A stretch of 22,603 nucleotides of DNA from Candidatus Heimdallarchaeota archaeon (GCA_030668165.1 DAOUUM010000006.1:1-22603), one strand, 5' to 3'. Positions 1 through 7,731 are shown, numbered from the stretch's first letter. Program-made: numbers and translations. The notes: generated by a model from the sequence alone, not told the origin.

Positions 1-12
1 AGTTTAAAGAAA

Positions 13-489
13 ATGTCAGAAGATAAACCTAAAAGAATGGCAATTATTGCAGGAAGCGGAACACTTGATGCCGCATACCCACCACTAATCCTGGCTTCTA
101 CCGCCGCAGCATTAGATATGGAAGTGGCAATATTCTTCACCTTCTACGGATTAGATATTATTAACAAGAAGAAGCTCGAAAAGCTGAAGGTAGCACCTCT
201 TGCTAACCCAGCCATGCCCATGCCTGTACCTAACTTTATTGGTGGAATACCAGGAATGACCTTTGTGGCCACAGCCATGATGAAGAGAATGATGAACAAT
301 GCTGGTGTAGCAAAAGTTCCTGAACTAATTGAAGCCTGTATTGAGAGCGATGTTAAATTCATTGCATGTCAGATGACCATGGATGTCATGGGTGTCAAAC
401 AGTCTGATATCATCCCCGAGGCTGAGTTTGGTGGAGCTGCAACGTTCCTCGAATTTGCTCAAGATGCAGACATCACAATGTATATGTGA
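13..489 (+). CDS. DsrE2-like (DsrE/DsrF/DrsH-like) sulfur carrier protein
   Basis: A 158-residue soluble protein of the DsrE2/DrsH-like family, which carries protein-bound persulfide or thiosulfonate in sulfur oxidation and transfer. The N-terminal Rossmann-like start (IIAGSGTLDAAYPPLILA), the FFTFYGL strand and the ACQMTMDVMG segment are family hallmarks. Two cysteines, C109 and C119, are spaced ten apart as in DsrE3A-type carriers; the second lies in the conserved block. It has no membrane segment. The ATG at 13 is the first start in view; the promoter lies off the left edge, so it may belong to a longer operon. The next DsrE gene starts 13 bp after its stop, which suggests co-transcription. 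Function is inferred from family and from TusA and SQR about 5.5 kb away. A decayed copy of its 3' part lies at 964-1010. Confidence 0.85.
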   Translation: MSEDKPKRMAIIAGSGTLDAAYPPLILASTAAALDMEVAIFFTFYGLDIINKKKLEKLKVAPLANPAMPMPVPNFIGGIPGMTFVATAMMKRMMNNAGVAKVPELIEACIESDVKFIACQMTMDVMGVKQSDIIPEAEFGGAATFLEFAQDADITMYM

Positions 490-502
490 GAGCTGAATTA
501 GC

Positions 503-916
503 ATGACAGTACTAACTATCCTTGTTAAAAGTGGAACATACAACGACATGACCACGCTTGCTCTTATCACAAGTGGAGCGATTGCTGTAGACTTTGAGGT
601 AAGAATTTTCGCCATGAATGATGCTGTGTGGGCAATGAGAAAAGATGTGATTGGTCAGGATACCATGATACACAGTCATTTCCCTGAATTCTCAGACAAG
701 CTGGCTGATGCATTGAACAGTGGTAAATTAACCCCATGGTGGGGTCTTTTGAGTGATCTGAAGGAATTTGGTGAACTGGAAATCAATGTCTGTGGACTGG
801 TTGCTGAAGTTATTGGATTGGAAAAAGAAGACTTTGCCGATATAGTTGATGGGATTGCTGGAGTTGCACAATTTGCAGCTGATGTAGACGAATCTGATTT
901 TGTATTATCAATTTAA
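503..916 (+). CDS. Second DsrE-family protein
   Basis: A 137-residue protein with a DsrE/DsrF fold: a first strand (LTILVKSG), a helix rich in small residues (TLALITSGAIAVDFEVRIFAM), and a single cysteine C97 in the motif NVCGLVAEVIG, at the place where DsrE-type carriers bind sulfur. It shares little obvious identity with the preceding DsrE protein, so the pair look like distinct subunits rather than a recent duplication. The 13-bp gap to the upstream gene argues for one transcript. It could form a hetero-oligomer with its neighbour, as DsrE and DsrF do; that is inference. No recognisable gene of the pair follows on this strand before the minus-strand block. Confidence 0.75.
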   Translation: MTVLTILVKSGTYNDMTTLALITSGAIAVDFEVRIFAMNDAVWAMRKDVIGQDTMIHSHFPEFSDKLADALNSGKLTPWWGLLSDLKEFGELEINVCGLVAEVIGLEKEDFADIVDGIAGVAQFAADVDESDFVLSI

Positions 917-963
917 GTATAAGCCTTAACTAATTATTCTCGAATCATAAAATTAAGCTATAA

Positions 964-1010
964 CAGATGACCATGGATGTCTTAGTTGTCACCACGTAGG
1001 TAGCTGGATC
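964..1010 (+). pseudogene. Decayed fragment of a dsrE gene
   Basis: Positions 964-981 match 370-387 of the first DsrE gene exactly (18 of 18, encoding QMTMDV). Similarity continues at 25 of 28 to position 991 and then fades. The same frame meets a stop before the block and a TAG soon after, so nothing functional is encoded. It looks like the remnant of a third dsrE copy beside the two intact genes. Borders are approximate. Confidence 0.45.
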
Positions 1011-1040
1011 AGCACTGAATGTGTAGAATCAATTAGGATA

Positions 1041-1886
1041 CTACTTAGGAACCAATTTTCTCGAAAATTCAAGAGATGGTTGCTCGGGTTCATCATGCAC
1101 ATTTCTATCCCATCGTAGCTCATCACAAAAATCTGCGGTGAATAATGTCTGGGTCCTTCTCATCGATATATTCTCGTGGGCGTACTCAAGTAGTCTAGGT
1201 GCGGGGTAACACACTGAATAGTATGCCAGCTCCTGATCCTCCACATGTTTCATGGACTCATGTGAGATACATTTATCGAACTTGCCCAAAAATGCTGCTT
1301 CGGATACATCTACAATAGCAAACTCCATTGCATTACCCTCCTTCCAGGTCTTCACTCGATTCTCCCTGACATGCTCGTATGAATGTGTTCCCTTTAGCTT
1401 CTTGGCAATTTCCTCTCCCCAAAATTCAACAAAATCTTTGAAAAATTTAATTCCAGGTTCTCTTCCCATAATGTCAACCAGAACAGTAATTCTATGATAC
1501 CGAAGCCGATATTTGGGACGTAGAAAGTCTAACCATCGGATATATACCTCCTCTGAACTCAATGAATAACCTTTGAATGGGATATATCTCATGATCATAG
1601 CAAGGGCTAGGTCTTTGAGATGAGAATAGTTACTCAAAAGAGATTGATCATTCTCAAGTCGATCCAATCCCACATCGGACAATACAAATGATTTTCCATC
1701 TAACTCGACCTTATACCTGGATACGACCTGTTTTGTAAACGGTACAAGAATCTCCGGGAGGTTTATCTCAATATAATCAAGCATTAACTCCATTTCCTGT
1801 AACCAATCGCGGATATGCACCTCAAGGTTGATTTTATCCCCCGCATTATCGTCATATTTACCATAATATTCATACCCTAGTGTCAT
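1041..1886 (-). CDS. Protein resembling L-2-amino-thiazoline-4-carboxylate hydrolase
   Basis: A 281-residue soluble protein. The C-terminal third resembles the L-2-amino-thiazoline-4-carboxylic acid hydrolase family: a small-residue strand (AMEFAIVDVSEAAFLG), cysteines C206, C226 and C254, and the closing RRTQTL...FCDELRW block that matches the family's RT-x-TLA...CDFR ending. In the known family the enzyme opens a thiazoline ring on the way to cysteine, which would fit a sulfur-rich neighbourhood, but the N-terminal half (about 1-180) is not recognisable and substrate is unproven. The ATG at 1886 lies about 26 bp after a TATA-like box (1907-1918), so the transcript is probably leaderless. 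It is a single gene, about 150 bp downstream of the methyltransferase stop and read the same way. Confidence 0.5.
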   Translation of the reverse strand: MTLGYEYYGKYDDNAGDKINLEVHIRDWLQEMELMLDYIEINLPEILVPFTKQVVSRYKVELDGKSFVLSDVGLDRLENDQSLLSNYSHLKDLALAMIMRYIPFKGYSLSSEEVYIRWLDFLRPKYRLRYHRITVLVDIMGREPGIKFFKDFVEFWGEEIAKKLKGTHSYEHVRENRVKTWKEGNAMEFAIVDVSEAAFLGKFDKCISHESMKHVEDQELAYYSVCYPAPRLLEYAHENISMRRTQTLFTADFCDELRWDRNVHDEPEQPSLEFSRKLVPK

Positions 1887-1906
1887 GAACTATCATTTGA
1901 GGCCAC

Positions 1907-1918
1907 ATATTAAAAAAT
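1907..1918 (-). promoter_or_regulatory. TATA box for leaderless gene at 1886
   Basis: On the minus strand the T-rich TTTTTTAATATG box ends about 20 bp before the ATG at 1886. This is the archaeal TATA-to-start spacing and there is no ribosome site between them. Confidence 0.45.
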
Positions 1919-2036
1919 CCTTTTCATCCAATGTTTAAATAAGATATAATATGCATCGAATATTATTAATTTATAACAATAATAATAAAATTTGGCATAA
2001 ATAACACATTTGATACATTTTGAGGTGTATGAAAAT

Positions 2037-2858
2037 TTAGGTTTTTGTTGCTTGAATAGTAAATGTCATTGGTATCTGAGGATATTTATCTGGCATGTAA
2101 TATCGTTCACCACGTTGCTCCAGGAATGGCAGCATCTTCCAGTATATGTAGGGATACTCTCTAAAAAATTCAATTTTCAATCCTGCATCAATTAGTGCAT
2201 TGATAATATCTGAAACAGTATGGGACCACCAGTACTCACCCTTGTTTTTAATTTCTCTATCACCAATAGCGTAGGAATTTCCAAACTCTCCGTAATCAGG
2301 TTCGGGATTGTAAAAATAGTTGTATCTTGGTTTCAGGACATGTTCATCCTCATCATCAAATATCTGTGCCATTGGATGGCTCTCTGCAATATAGAATTTT
2401 CCTCCAGATTTTAGATAATAAGAAATCACGTCAGCCCAGCGTTTCATATCACTTAACCAACCAAGAACTCCAACACTGGTAAATACAATATCATAACTCT
2501 CTTTTCCATCAAGATTTTTCTCAAGATCCATGATATTTGATACCACAAACTTACCTTTGAGATTGCTCAGCTCGGCCAGTTTATTGGCATTGGCAATTGC
2601 CTTCTCAGAGAAATCAACACCTGTCACATCAGCACCCAATCTTGCCCATGATAATGTATCCATACCAAAATGACACTGAAGATGTAACAATTTTTTACCC
2701 TCGACATCTCCCATCTCCTCAAGCTCAAGATCATGTAAGGAGGTTTTTCCTTCCAAAAATCCCTTGATATCATAGTCAGAATCCTCAAAATGAAGATCTG
2801 CCAGCTCATCCCAGCGTGCTTTGTTGGTATCGTAGTATTTGTTGTCTTTATTGTCCAT
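2037..2858 (-). CDS. Class I SAM-dependent methyltransferase
   Basis: A 273-residue methyltransferase. Motif I is KLLHLQCHFGMDTLSWA (about 56-72), followed by the acidic end of strand 2, VTGVDFSEKAI (78-88), and motif post-II/III with SNIMDL (107-112) and SYDIVFTSVGVLGWLSD (121-137). The Gln-Cys-His-Phe-Gly form of motif I is common in a group of small-molecule methyltransferases of unknown substrate. The C-terminal half, rich in aromatics (WWSHTVSDI, PYIYWKMLPFL), likely forms the substrate lid. It is the third gene of a compact operon behind the TPR protein (25-bp gap) and the class V aminotransferase. The operon mates suggest modification of an amino-acid-derived metabolite; that is inference. 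Confidence 0.85.
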   Translation of the reverse strand: MDNKDNKYYDTNKARWDELADLHFEDSDYDIKGFLEGKTSLHDLELEEMGDVEGKKLLHLQCHFGMDTLSWARLGADVTGVDFSEKAIANANKLAELSNLKGKFVVSNIMDLEKNLDGKESYDIVFTSVGVLGWLSDMKRWADVISYYLKSGGKFYIAESHPMAQIFDDEDEHVLKPRYNYFYNPEPDYGEFGNSYAIGDREIKNKGEYWWSHTVSDIINALIDAGLKIEFFREYPYIYWKMLPFLEQRGERYYMPDKYPQIPMTFTIQATKT

Positions 2859-2883
2859 AACTCATCCAATTTCTTCGATTATA

Positions 2884-3618
2884 TTATCCTAGTGAATCTG
2901 CTATATCCAAACCTAATTCCCTGGCCTTATTTATTGACTCTTCATAGCGGAATTTATCACCGAGATTATGATATGCTTTGGCTAGTTGTAACCATGAATG
3001 AGTGCTGGTGGGATTTAATTCAAGAGCAATTTGTAGCTGATCTATTGCGGTGTCGAAATTATTTTGCTCAATACACCACACAGCATAGGAGTACCTGACC
3101 CAGTAATCTTTTGAATCTAGATGAATTGCATGAGAGTAGTTACCCAATGTATTCTCAGCATCTCCTATTTTTGAGGATAATAATCCTAGGAGGGTATAAA
3201 CCTCCTGATAATTGGGATTTTTATTTACAATCTGTCTACTCAAATTTATTGCAGGTATTATCTCTTTACTACGATCCAATAATAATGCAGTCTTGTATTT
3301 AAGTTTCAACCATGAAGCATTACCAGCCTGTATTGCATAGATTAGAGACCATTCCACTGAGTGAAGTGATTCAAGGAGCAAAACCACCCAGATAATTCTC
3401 TCCTCATCAATGAAACTGCTATCATATTCATACAATTCGTCAATTAATTCCCCTATATTTTCATGTTGTATGTCTAATTTGAGCTCCCATAGGTATCCTG
3501 GTAATATAACCCGGTTCACCAGTTGACTGAGTAAATCATCAAGATCCCTTACCTCGTCAAAGTATTCCAAAACTAATTTTCTAATCAGATCATAATCAAT
3601 ATTGGAGAATACCTTCAT
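2884..3618 (-). CDS. TPR-repeat protein
   Basis: A 244-residue helical protein. The C-terminal part carries about three tetratricopeptide repeats (roughly 137-170, 171-204 and 205-238) with typical signatures such as NPNYQEVYTLLGLLSSKIGD, and ALELNPTSTHSWLQLAKAYHNLGD. The N-terminal 100 residues are helical and unrecognised. There is no signal peptide or membrane helix. The start lies 5 bp after the aminotransferase stop and the methyltransferase follows 25 bp after its own stop, so it is clearly co-expressed and may be a scaffold joining the two enzymes (inference). No catalytic motif is visible. Confidence 0.8.
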   Translation of the reverse strand: MKVFSNIDYDLIRKLVLEYFDEVRDLDDLLSQLVNRVILPGYLWELKLDIQHENIGELIDELYEYDSSFIDEERIIWVVLLLESLHSVEWSLIYAIQAGNASWLKLKYKTALLLDRSKEIIPAINLSRQIVNKNPNYQEVYTLLGLLSSKIGDAENTLGNYSHAIHLDSKDYWVRYSYAVWCIEQNNFDTAIDQLQIALELNPTSTHSWLQLAKAYHNLGDKFRYEESINKARELGLDIADSLG

Positions 3619-3623
3619 TCAGA

Positions 3624-4763
3624 TCAGCCCAGATAATCAAATAATCTGTCCACGTCATCTGAATTATTGTAGAAATGGGGAGATACCCTGACCCCACCAG
3701 CCCGTGCATCCAGTATGAATCCCTCTTGTTGCATTACTCTGACCTTCTCTATTGAGCCATCAAGCTTAATGTTTACAATCGATCCTCGCTTCTCCTTCTC
3801 CACTGGAGTTAGTAATTCAAAGCCAAGATCCATTGCACGATCAATTATCTCCTGGGTCAGTCTCATATTGTGATCAAATATTTTATCAATACCAATTTCC
3901 AGTATATGTTTCATCCCGGCATTGGCAGCATATGCACCATTGGGATAGGGTGTCCCGTATTGGAATTTGGTGGCTGTGTTGGGTCGGTGTAATTTGGTTC
4001 TCAGCTTATCATAAAGATCGGCAAAGGGATTATCCACACCCATCCAACCAATGGACCCGGGTCTTAATTTTTCAATCCAGTCATCCCTGACATATAGAAA
4101 ACTTATACCAAATCCACCCAGCAGATATTTCAGATTACCAGATGCCATGAAATCTACATCATTCTGTTTGACGTCCATGGGAATAGTTCCTGTTGATTGA
4201 TAGGTATCAAGAAATATTGGTAAATCTTTATCATGTGATAATTCAATCATTTCCTGGGTATTAATTCTGAATCCGGTATTGGATACCACCTCACATGCGG
4301 TGATCATCCTGGTTTTATCAGTGATTAGCTCTTTGTAATCATCGGGAGTGACTGTCAGACCATCTTTTGCATTCACCACCCGGTAATTAATTCCTCCGTG
4401 ATCCGATCTGGACATGATATTGGTGGGTAATGATGGAAAATCAAGATCATTGAAAATTATCTCATCACCATCAAAAAAATTAATTGATGACATGATTGAT
4501 GAGATAGCTGTGGAATTACCGAACATATAGGCAATATTTTCAGGTTTGGCTCCAATAATTCTGGCAAAATTACTTCTTGCCGCTTCCACCTGATCATTCC
4601 ACTTATTCTCCATCACCCAGGATACTCCAGCAAATTCATCCCAATCATTGATGAAATCAATTGCTGCCTGTCTGACCCTGGTTGAAAGTGCCGCCGCTGA
4701 ACATGTATTCAGATGGGTTTTCTTATCTAAAATAGGGAATAAATCTCTTGAAATGCCTTCCAT
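3624..4763 (-). CDS. PLP-dependent class V aminotransferase-fold enzyme
   Basis: A 379-residue fold-type I PLP enzyme of the class V / cysteine desulfurase-kynureninase group. Visible residues are the PLP-ring aspartate D186 in PIFLDTYQSTG, Q189, and the Schiff-base lysine K212 in SGNLKYLLGGFGISFLYV. FGNSTAISSI (81-90) is the phosphate-binding turn. The mobile-loop active cysteine of group I or II cysteine desulfurases is not apparent in the C-terminal region, so a desulfurase role is unlikely; an epimerase, lyase or aminotransferase activity is more plausible. It is the first gene of the three-gene operon. An AT-rich TATA-like stretch sits about 25-30 bp before the ATG at 4763, suggesting a short or absent leader. 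Substrate unknown. Confidence 0.85.
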   Translation of the reverse strand: MEGISRDLFPILDKKTHLNTCSAAALSTRVRQAAIDFINDWDEFAGVSWVMENKWNDQVEAARSNFARIIGAKPENIAYMFGNSTAISSIMSSINFFDGDEIIFNDLDFPSLPTNIMSRSDHGGINYRVVNAKDGLTVTPDDYKELITDKTRMITACEVVSNTGFRINTQEMIELSHDKDLPIFLDTYQSTGTIPMDVKQNDVDFMASGNLKYLLGGFGISFLYVRDDWIEKLRPGSIGWMGVDNPFADLYDKLRTKLHRPNTATKFQYGTPYPNGAYAANAGMKHILEIGIDKIFDHNMRLTQEIIDRAMDLGFELLTPVEKEKRGSIVNIKLDGSIEKVRVMQQEGFILDARAGGVRVSPHFYNNSDDVDRLFDYLG

Positions 4764-4840
4764 TAACTAGAAGTAATTTGTTAATTATTTATTCTTTCTT
4801 GCTTAGATCAATCAAAGCTGGTTAATATTAACAGTTAAAA

Positions 4841-5509
4841 TTAACGAGAGAGTCTTTCTTTGAGAAAATTGGGCATGATTATCCCCAGGGTGACAATTAC
4901 CCATGACAGGGCACGCATAATGAAAAATACACTGGCCATTTCCCACAAATCAAATTGCATGAATATAACCCCGATAATCTCAAATAATACCATTAATAAC
5001 ACTCCCAGAGTTATAATTTTTACTCTCTGATGAGCCAGAATATAGGGAATATTTTGCAGTGCATATTTGAGCAGAAATATGATAATCAGCATAATAATTG
5101 AGGCCATCACAAGGGCACCAATGGTCTCTATCAACAGATTGGATAGCAATCCACCAACACCAAACATGAATACACTGAAAGTGAGCACACCTATTACCAA
5201 TCTCTGACTCTGTGTGGTCCATTTCATCTGCATGGAACCCCAGAAAGTGTAGAAGATCATGGTGAGCAGACCTGAGATCAGGGCTCCATAAAATCTTAGA
5301 TTATCACTATCAATAAATATACCATATCCTCTTGAGAAGGTCATACTTATCACACTGGCATATACTGCAATCAAGTACCAGGAAGATATATTGAACCTGG
5401 ATCTTGAGAATAGTCCATCTTTCATTGTCCTCATGGCAAGCACAATCAGGATCAGACCAATCGTGGAGGAAATAAATTCCTCATACATTAATATCGAATA
5501 TTTTAACAT
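4841..5509 (-). CDS. Seven-helix integral membrane protein, unknown function
   Basis: A 222-residue very hydrophobic protein with about seven predicted membrane helices (near residues 8-27, 41-58, 71-91, 103-125, 126-151, 163-183 and 192-214) and short basic loops (KDGLFSRSRF, KERLSR), which puts the N-terminus outside if the positive-inside rule holds. It resembles the seven-helix sensor-like membrane domains common in archaea but has no soluble output domain. A GGTG ribosome site lies about six bases before the ATG at 5509. It is not obviously in an operon; the next minus-strand gene starts about 80 bp downstream. Function not recognised. Confidence 0.7.
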   Translation of the reverse strand: MLKYSILMYEEFISSTIGLILIVLAMRTMKDGLFSRSRFNISSWYLIAVYASVISMTFSRGYGIFIDSDNLRFYGALISGLLTMIFYTFWGSMQMKWTTQSQRLVIGVLTFSVFMFGVGGLLSNLLIETIGALVMASIIMLIIIFLLKYALQNIPYILAHQRVKIITLGVLLMVLFEIIGVIFMQFDLWEMASVFFIMRALSWVIVTLGIIMPNFLKERLSR

Positions 5510-5728
5510 CTAAACACCTTTTTTTCATGATAACTATTGCCACTCTAGTATATATTATTCTGAATAAGTTGATTGTTAGTCATAACTTACTTGTTAGTAA
5601 CTGCTTATTTTCGGAATACAACAGTTGATAAAGTATTAATCACTATTAATCTATTTGTGATCAAGAATAGAGGGTTCAAACATCAAAATATAGTAATTTT
5701 CTTAATAAACATATGTCCAGCATAATCA

Positions 5729-5764
5729 TCAATTTTCGGTACATTCGAATTACCGAACAATTGA
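5729..5764. promoter_or_regulatory. Large interrupted palindrome upstream of tusA-sqr
   Basis: Arms 5729-5741 (TCAATTTTCGGTA) and 5751-5764 (TACCGAACAATTGA) pair over 13 positions with a single-base indel around a nine-base centre (5742-5750) that itself contains the palindrome ATTCGAAT. It lies 15-45 bp before a TATA-like box (about 5779-5787), a position suited to a dimeric regulator of the sulfur operon. The regulator is not in this window. Confidence 0.5.
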
Positions 5765-5778
5765 TTGGAAATTATATG

Positions 5779-5787
5779 TTTATATTT
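5779..5787 (+). promoter_or_regulatory. TATA-like box between two inverted repeats
   Basis: The T/A-rich stretch TTTATATTT lies between the large palindrome and a second inverted repeat, CGAATG (5788-5793) with CATTCG (5805-5810). Transcription from here would begin near 5810 and give a leader of about 200 bases before tusA. A second AT-rich stretch near 5930 could instead give a short leader, so the true start is uncertain. Confidence 0.35.
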
Positions 5788-5879
5788 CGAATGCTCGTAC
5801 ACAACATTCGTTTAGTGAAGTTTTGTTGAATTATTAGCGTTATTTTGGATATCCATTTTTGCACAAAAGTTCGATTTAT

Positions 5880-5904
5880 AAGTAATTCTGAGGATAGATT
5901 ACTT
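5880..5904. repeat. Inverted repeat AAGTAAT / ATTACTT in the tusA leader
   Basis: Perfect seven-base arms 5880-5886 and 5898-5904 surround an eleven-base spacer. The left arm starts the 12-mer AAGTAATTCTGA, which also starts both copies of the 39-bp repeat at 10279 and 11180. It could be an operator or a leader hairpin. Confidence 0.35.
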
Positions 5905-6018
5905 GAACAATAGTACAGGGCATAGCAATCAATATAATGTGAAAAATTATTGACAAGTCTTTGTTTGTACATGGGATGATTAATTGAAAATCATCAATTG
6001 TTTGGAGTAGTTACAAAA

Positions 6019-6291
6019 ATGAGTTATGAAATAACACATACAATCGACGCAAGAGAGAGCTATTGTCCAGGACCTTTAATGGAATTGGTCAAGACAATCA
6101 AACAAATGGAGACTGGAGATGTAGTCTCATTATTATCTTCTGATGAGGGAAGCGTAGTGGATATTCCAGCCTGGGCTGAGAAAGCAAATCATAAAATGCT
6201 TGAGATCAAAGAGGATGACGGTTTCCGACGCTTCATCATAGAGAAGGGCGAGAAGAAGGAAAGAAGACGCAGAAGACGTTCTGAAGAATAA
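6019..6291 (+). CDS. tusA: TusA-family sulfur carrier
   Basis: A 90-residue TusA/SirA-fold protein from the ATG at 6019. The sulfur-binding CPGP motif (C16-P17-G18-P19) is intact in DARESYCPGPLMELVK and is followed by the usual helix-strand pattern (GDVVSLLSSDEGSVVDIPAWAEKANHKML). TusA proteins accept persulfide sulfur and hand it to DsrE-type partners or to Hdr-like oxidation systems. An upstream TTG at 5998 is in frame, but the ATG is preceded by GGAG and begins at the family's normal N-terminus. The C-terminus carries an unusual tail of arginines and lysines (KKERRRRRRSEE) beyond the domain. The SQR gene follows after 17 bp, so the two are co-transcribed. Confidence 0.9.
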   Translation: MSYEITHTIDARESYCPGPLMELVKTIKQMETGDVVSLLSSDEGSVVDIPAWAEKANHKMLEIKEDDGFRRFIIEKGEKKERRRRRRSEE

Positions 6292-6308
6292 CTGAGGTCG
6301 TTATCTTT

Positions 6309-7514
6309 ATGAGTGAAGAAATTAAAATTGTTGTAATTGGAGCGGGTACTGGTGGCAATATGGCTGCAAACCACGCATTCAAAGACATGAAGAAGACCAA
6401 AAAATCTTACACTGTCACAATCATCGATCCCACATTCGAACATGTGTATCAACCAGGCTTTCTGTTCACCTCTTTTGGTGCCAAAACCAAGACTATAATC
6501 AAGGATTCCAGAAAGATGCTGAAAAAGGGGATCAATGCAGTGATGGACAAGGTTACAATTGTCGATACCGAGAATAAGTTGGTTAAAACTGATAAAAGTG
6601 GCGATTTTCCCTATGATTATCTAGTGCTAGCTACTGGTGCCAGAATGGCCACCGAAACAGCTGAATGGTGGAATGAAGACATACATGAATTCTACTCACC
6701 CAAGGGTGCTGAGAAATTATGGGCTGCACTGCAAAAATTTGAAGAGGGAAAGGTGGTAGTATCAATTGCTGATCTACCATACAAATGTCCACCTGCTCCT
6801 GTTGAGATGAGCATGCTACTTGATGATTACTTCAAGAAGCGTGGTATCAGAGACAAGGTAGACATAATCTACACCAGTCCACTTAACCGACCTTTTTCCA
6901 TCGAGACAACCAGTTCACGAGTTGAGGGTTATCTCGAGGATAAGAATATTGATGTCCGACTACTTTTCAATACTGATTATGTGTATGCGGATGAGGAAGA
7001 GGGATATGCAGTCGAGTCAATGGAAGGTGAGGAGGTCGAATATGATCTATTAATCATGGTTCCACCCCACAGAGGACAACAATTCATAATCGATTCTGGA
7101 ATTGCTAAGGGACAGGGTTGGATACCAACCAATAAGGAAACCCTTGAGGTCAATGGACAGGAGAATATGTTTGCTCTTGGTGATTGTACCGATATTCCAA
7201 CTTCCAAAGCTGGATCAACTGCACACTATCAATCACCAGTTGTGGGTAAGAATATTGCCAATAAGGTAATGGGCAAGGAATTGGCCCTATATGACGGACA
7301 TGTACAGTGTTTCTTCCTAACTGAGTTCGGTAAATCAATGTTTATAAATTTCAATTATAAAATTCCGCCACCACCCACTCCTACAAGAAAATTCTGGTGG
7401 CTATTCAAGCTTGCTTTCAAGCCGCTGTACTACAAATTCCTGGTCCCTGGTCATTTCCACAAGACTATTGAGTTCTTTAACATCAAAGTCAAAGATTGGC
7501 AAAACAAAGCTTGA
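6309..7514 (+). CDS. sqr: Sulfide:quinone oxidoreductase-like flavoprotein
   Basis: A 401-residue FAD protein of the SQR / FCSD family, which oxidises sulfide and passes electrons to quinone at the membrane face. The dinucleotide motif is VVIGAGTGGN (8-17), the second is YLVLATG (104-110), and FALGDCTD (288-295) binds FAD. Two redox cysteines are seen: C160 in PYKCPPAPVEM and C334 in VQCFFLTEFGKSM. The third cysteine near position 120-130 of three-cysteine archaeal SQRs is absent, as in type III enzymes. The C-terminal amphipathic region after 350 (FWWLFKLAFKPLYY) is the membrane-docking part. It is the last gene of the tusA-sqr operon. A second, truncated copy of its 3' end lies at 10317-10433. 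Confidence 0.88.
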   Translation: MSEEIKIVVIGAGTGGNMAANHAFKDMKKTKKSYTVTIIDPTFEHVYQPGFLFTSFGAKTKTIIKDSRKMLKKGINAVMDKVTIVDTENKLVKTDKSGDFPYDYLVLATGARMATETAEWWNEDIHEFYSPKGAEKLWAALQKFEEGKVVVSIADLPYKCPPAPVEMSMLLDDYFKKRGIRDKVDIIYTSPLNRPFSIETTSSRVEGYLEDKNIDVRLLFNTDYVYADEEEGYAVESMEGEEVEYDLLIMVPPHRGQQFIIDSGIAKGQGWIPTNKETLEVNGQENMFALGDCTDIPTSKAGSTAHYQSPVVGKNIANKVMGKELALYDGHVQCFFLTEFGKSMFINFNYKIPPPPTPTRKFWWLFKLAFKPLYYKFLVPGHFHKTIEFFNIKVKDWQNKA

Positions 7515-7731
7515 AAATTATAATATTTCAAATACAGTGTATAAATCAACAAATAGAATATTATCTAAAACCAATTATGTCTTCCTCCTCATAGCAATAA
7601 TAGTCATAAATCAGTAATTGCATACTGATGATTATGGATCATATTCTGGTTGATTATGATATTGGGGGAGAAATAATTGCCCGTGTCTATACCATGACAT
7701 AGGTCATTATACGTACCTACTAGTTCAATAG

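Noticed and set aside
3624..4763. Cysteine desulfurase feeding TusA
   Set aside because: The PLP residues are present, but no active-site cysteine is apparent in the expected C-terminal loop, so the call stays at class V PLP enzyme.
5665..5685. GGTTCAAAC, possible tRNA T-loop
   Set aside because: No flanking stem pairs, and no D or anticodon arms upstream. I found no tRNA in the window.
7620..7712. Short frame of 24 codons between sqr and RNase P RNA
   Set aside because: No ribosome site, no promoter and no recognisable product; the stretch 7515-7730 otherwise shows only AT-rich DNA.
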